Positions 61,753 to 64,000 of a stretch of DNA of 64,000 nt are shown in pieces (positions within the stretch are counted from its first letter, which is position 1; every line of letters begins with the position of its first letter). Below the pieces are notes generated by a model, which did no database searches, was not told the DNA's origin, and saw only the letters and a list, made by a program, of their open reading frames with translations. The stretch is from Verrucomicrobiota bacterium (GTDB taxonomy: Bacteria; Verrucomicrobiota; Verrucomicrobiia; Opitutales; Opitutaceae), in the NCBI GenBank assembly GCA_023432225.1, contig JAEYUW010000047.1, positions 62,001 through 126,000 on the forward strand. The letters run 5' to 3'. The position numbers were made by a program, and so were the translations under genes.

Positions 61753-63753
61753 TTAGTCCCGGTTCTCGGTGAGATTTTCGGCAGGAGAAACAAGCAGTTC
61801 TCTCTCCATGTCCCGCTGAAGAGTTGAAGCCCAAAGCGCCTCGGGAAACCTATTACGAATCTCTCTCAACAGCACTAGAGCTGCGTCGCGTTGTTTCGGT
61901 GTCCTCCACTGCTCTGCCAGCTTGCGTAGATCCGTGAGTGAAGGCGACTTCCCTTGCAAATAGAGTCGGAGAGATGCGGTGAGTTCTGCCAGCTCTCTGC
62001 GTTGACCGTGGAGTTCGATCCTACGCCAAGTAATCAAGGCGCGCGAAGATTCATCCGTGGTGCGCTCTAGCTGGCGGATCGCTTCCTCAGCCTCACCAAA
62101 GGATCTCCGAGTTAATAGGTCGTCGATCCGCCTCAGTTCCTCCTTCACTTGAAATTCTGATGCTACACTGCGCTGCGCGTTGGCTGTCGAGGAGGCGGGA
62201 CGCATTGAACTGGTTAGCGCTTGGGTAGTTTTGGGGGCAAGTTTTGTCGATCTTCCTCGATTCGCCCATTCCGCCATAGTCCCGGGATCGCCTAGGCGCA
62301 GCGCCGGATATCGGTTCCGCGCCAGCTGAGCCAAGTCTCCGGCCATCGGCGACTGCACTCGCGCGAGCGCTCGCCAAGCGAATCGAAACGCCTCCGGCGT
62401 AGCCTGCTTTGTAGCGAAGTAGTCCATGAGCAAGGAACGGTTCGATTCCGATGGACCATTTAGAACGTCGATTAGCCGGCGCGTGCCAACGGCCCACTGG
62501 TCATCGGCGTTCTTGCTGCTTTTCATGAACGATTCAATTTTTGCGAATTCGCCCTGAGCCCCTTGAACGTCGCCGCAGACGAGCAGTCCCTGCACGTATA
62601 GAATGCTTGCAGAGATTGGGATCTTCCCGGACGAAGCAGCCTCGGTGTAGGCCGCTTTTAGCCAAGTCGGGTTTTCCAGTTCAACCAAGGCGCGAAAGAG
62701 ATAGACGACAGAAGGAAGATCAGACGCGTAGTGGAGAAAGAAGCTTCTGATCAAGTCGGTCGCCCTATCGTGATTCCCAAGCTGAATGAGTGCGACAATC
62801 TCGCGAGCCTTGGGAATTGGCCCAAACGGGTCTTTGGCCAGCCAATCAGCGATGGTTGCTTCGACTTGCGCATAGTCTCGCGCGGCGATTCCCAATTCGA
62901 GTTGCAAGAGAAAGCGCTCACCTGGAAGGCCAAATTGCTCTGGGGCGCGAAGCACCTCACGCAAAGCCGTCGCGGGGTTTCCGCTGACTAACTGGGCGCG
63001 AGCCCACGCTTGTTCCACGTGAACGCTGAATCCTTCTCCTTTGCTGTTTTCGCGGAGTGCATTGAGTTCTTGGATTTGGCCGAGCTTTTCGAGCGCGACT
63101 GCCTGCCAGCGTAGAGACTCACGGCGCAACTGGTTGGACCCTGATTGCTGTAGCTCTCGGGATGCATCCAAGAGCGTGTCGTAGTCTTGCAGATAAGTCG
63201 TAACTGCAAAAACGAAGTCACAGTATGCTTTCGGTGGCGTGCCGTGTTCGAAGCCGTCCATCGCCAGCTGTTTTGCCCGATGGAGTTGACCGATGCTGGC
63301 GAAGATCTTCGCGAGTTGAAGGCGACCGTTGAAATCCTGCGGACGATACGTGACTCCGCGAACGAGCAGCATCATCCCGGTCGCATAGCGCTTCGCTTTA
63401 ATTTCTGCGATACCTTCATCGATCATCCCTTTCCCGCGCAACGCCCGCAGCTCCGCCCACCGTGTCGGCAGCACGACGTCGAGGTAGCCGACTTGGTTGT
63501 AGGGGTTGCGGCTCCAGATCCCGACAATGACTGCCGCTCCGATGAGATAGGCGGCGAAACTCAGTGAGGCGGTCCAGAGAAGAAGGCCGCGAAAGGAGAA
63601 AACGAGATTCAACCGCCGCGGCGTCTCCCGCCAGTAGTAGCCGAAGAGCTGCCATTTCCAGGATGCGTTGGGCTGTCCGGCGGGCTTCCACACCCAGTGA
63701 AAATGCGGCCGCTTCAGCTGGCCGGTCGGGGCCTGTTCGGTGGAGAGAGCCAT
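61753..63753 (-). CDS. Membrane-anchored helical-repeat (TPR-like) protein, 666 aa
   Basis: It begins with a basic cytoplasmic part (LKRPHFHWVWKPAGQPNASW) followed by one membrane helix (about residues 50-80, LLLWTASLSFAAYLIGAAVI). The rest is a long series of helical pairs with TPR-like spacing (LVRGVTYRPQDFNGRLQLAK, IFASIGQLHRAKQLAMDGFE), a linker with APKTTQALTSSMRPASST, and more helices to the end. It probably scaffolds an envelope complex. It converges on the PEP-CTERM unit; a role in the same export system is only suggested by position. The codon use is more A+T-rich than in its neighbours. Confidence 0.8.
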   Translation of the reverse strand: MALSTEQAPTGQLKRPHFHWVWKPAGQPNASWKWQLFGYYWRETPRRLNLVFSFRGLLLWTASLSFAAYLIGAAVIVGIWSRNPYNQVGYLDVVLPTRWAELRALRGKGMIDEGIAEIKAKRYATGMMLLVRGVTYRPQDFNGRLQLAKIFASIGQLHRAKQLAMDGFEHGTPPKAYCDFVFAVTTYLQDYDTLLDASRELQQSGSNQLRRESLRWQAVALEKLGQIQELNALRENSKGEGFSVHVEQAWARAQLVSGNPATALREVLRAPEQFGLPGERFLLQLELGIAARDYAQVEATIADWLAKDPFGPIPKAREIVALIQLGNHDRATDLIRSFFLHYASDLPSVVYLFRALVELENPTWLKAAYTEAASSGKIPISASILYVQGLLVCGDVQGAQGEFAKIESFMKSSKNADDQWAVGTRRLIDVLNGPSESNRSLLMDYFATKQATPEAFRFAWRALARVQSPMAGDLAQLARNRYPALRLGDPGTMAEWANRGRSTKLAPKTTQALTSSMRPASSTANAQRSVASEFQVKEELRRIDDLLTRRSFGEAEEAIRQLERTTDESSRALITWRRIELHGQRRELAELTASLRLYLQGKSPSLTDLRKLAEQWRTPKQRDAALVLLREIRNRFPEALWASTLQRDMERELLVSPAENLTENRD

Positions 63754-63792
63754 TGTCTGCCATTGGGCGCTTCGCGGATTCTCCGCGCAAGA

Positions 63793-64000
63793 ATGATTTT
63801 CCGCAGTTTCGCGCCTGCCGCCTCACTCTCCGTGACGACGCAGGCGCGGGGTGAACCTCGTCGTCTCCCGGTGCCACGGGAGGGAAGCGTCGCGGGAACC
63901 GATCTCCGCCGGTCCGTTTCTCAGGTCTTGCTATGCCTCGCACTGTCCATCCTCACCCTTATCTCGGTCGCGCCGCTTGGATGGCTGCCGCGACGTTTGC
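63793..64000 (+). CDS. Partial gene with an N-terminal membrane helix, runs off the right edge
   Basis: An open frame from ATG 63793 (MIFRSFAPAASLSVTTQARG; GTG at 63832 is an alternative) reads to the window end without a stop. After a basic stretch (DLRRSVSQ) comes a hydrophobic helix VLLCLALSILTLISVAPLGW and then LPRRL, typical of an inner-membrane protein start. It is divergent from the TPR protein with only 39 bp between starts. A competing frame at 63931 (MPRTVHPHPYLGRAAWMAAA) is possible. The family cannot be named from this fragment. Confidence 0.4.
   Translation, partial: MIFRSFAPAASLSVTTQARGEPRRLPVPREGSVAGTDLRRSVSQVLLCLALSILTLISVAPLGWLPRRL

Overview
This window is a high-GC bacterial chromosome segment, very probably from the Verrucomicrobiota and most likely an Opitutaceae-type genome. 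That placement is inference. It rests on a TIGR02597-type protein, a PEP-CTERM protein, giant secreted proteins built from Ig, He_PIG, NHL and delta-60 repeats, runs of pseudopilin genes without nearby secretion machinery, and a Rho lacking the usual N-terminal helical domain.

Layout. 1-7.4 kb: a left-truncated YhaM-type 3'-5' exoribonuclease (minus), a conserved hypothetical, a small secreted protein, a 586-aa unknown probable carbohydrate-active protein, rho (minus), and acs (plus, divergent from rho). 7.4-12.7 kb: a tightly overlapping plus-strand run of seven pseudopilin-type genes; the first carries a lipobox instead of a prepilin leader. 12.8-13.8 kb: tRNA-Met(CAT) with its terminator, and a sugar nucleotidyltransferase. 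13.9-23.1 kb (minus): a two-component unit of two overlapping kinase genes, each broken by a frameshift, then a TPR protein, a PP2C-type phosphatase and a DinG/XPD-type helicase. 23.2-31.1 kb: a P1B-4 metal ATPase, an L,D-transpeptidase and asd sharing a CACGTG start-start junction, tRNA-Val(TAC), hemC, hemD, a DegT-family aminotransferase and trpF. 31.3-38.0 kb: a pectin/rhamnose-type locus (SGNH acetylesterase, two Gfo/Idh/MocA oxidoreductases, an SSS transporter and an L-rhamnose mutarotase). 38.1-41.1 kb (minus): a glycosyltransferase and an asparagine-synthase-type amidotransferase.

41.4-61.3 kb is the standout region: about 20 kb on one strand, probably one transcription unit ending in a clear terminator. 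It has a small secreted protein, a 5263-aa giant with BNR, delta-60 and NHL propellers plus Ig, lectin-like and He_PIG domains, a 574-aa secreted protein reusing the same modules, a TIGR02597-type protein and a PEP-CTERM protein. A membrane-anchored helical-repeat protein converges from the other side, and a new gene begins at the right edge.

The intergenic DNA is rich in repeats. The main family is palindromic, starts GTAGG and ends CCTAC, and often holds two hairpins; at least eight places carry copies or variants. A 295-bp element bounded by perfect 18-bp inverted repeats and TTA flanks sits at 61.5 kb.
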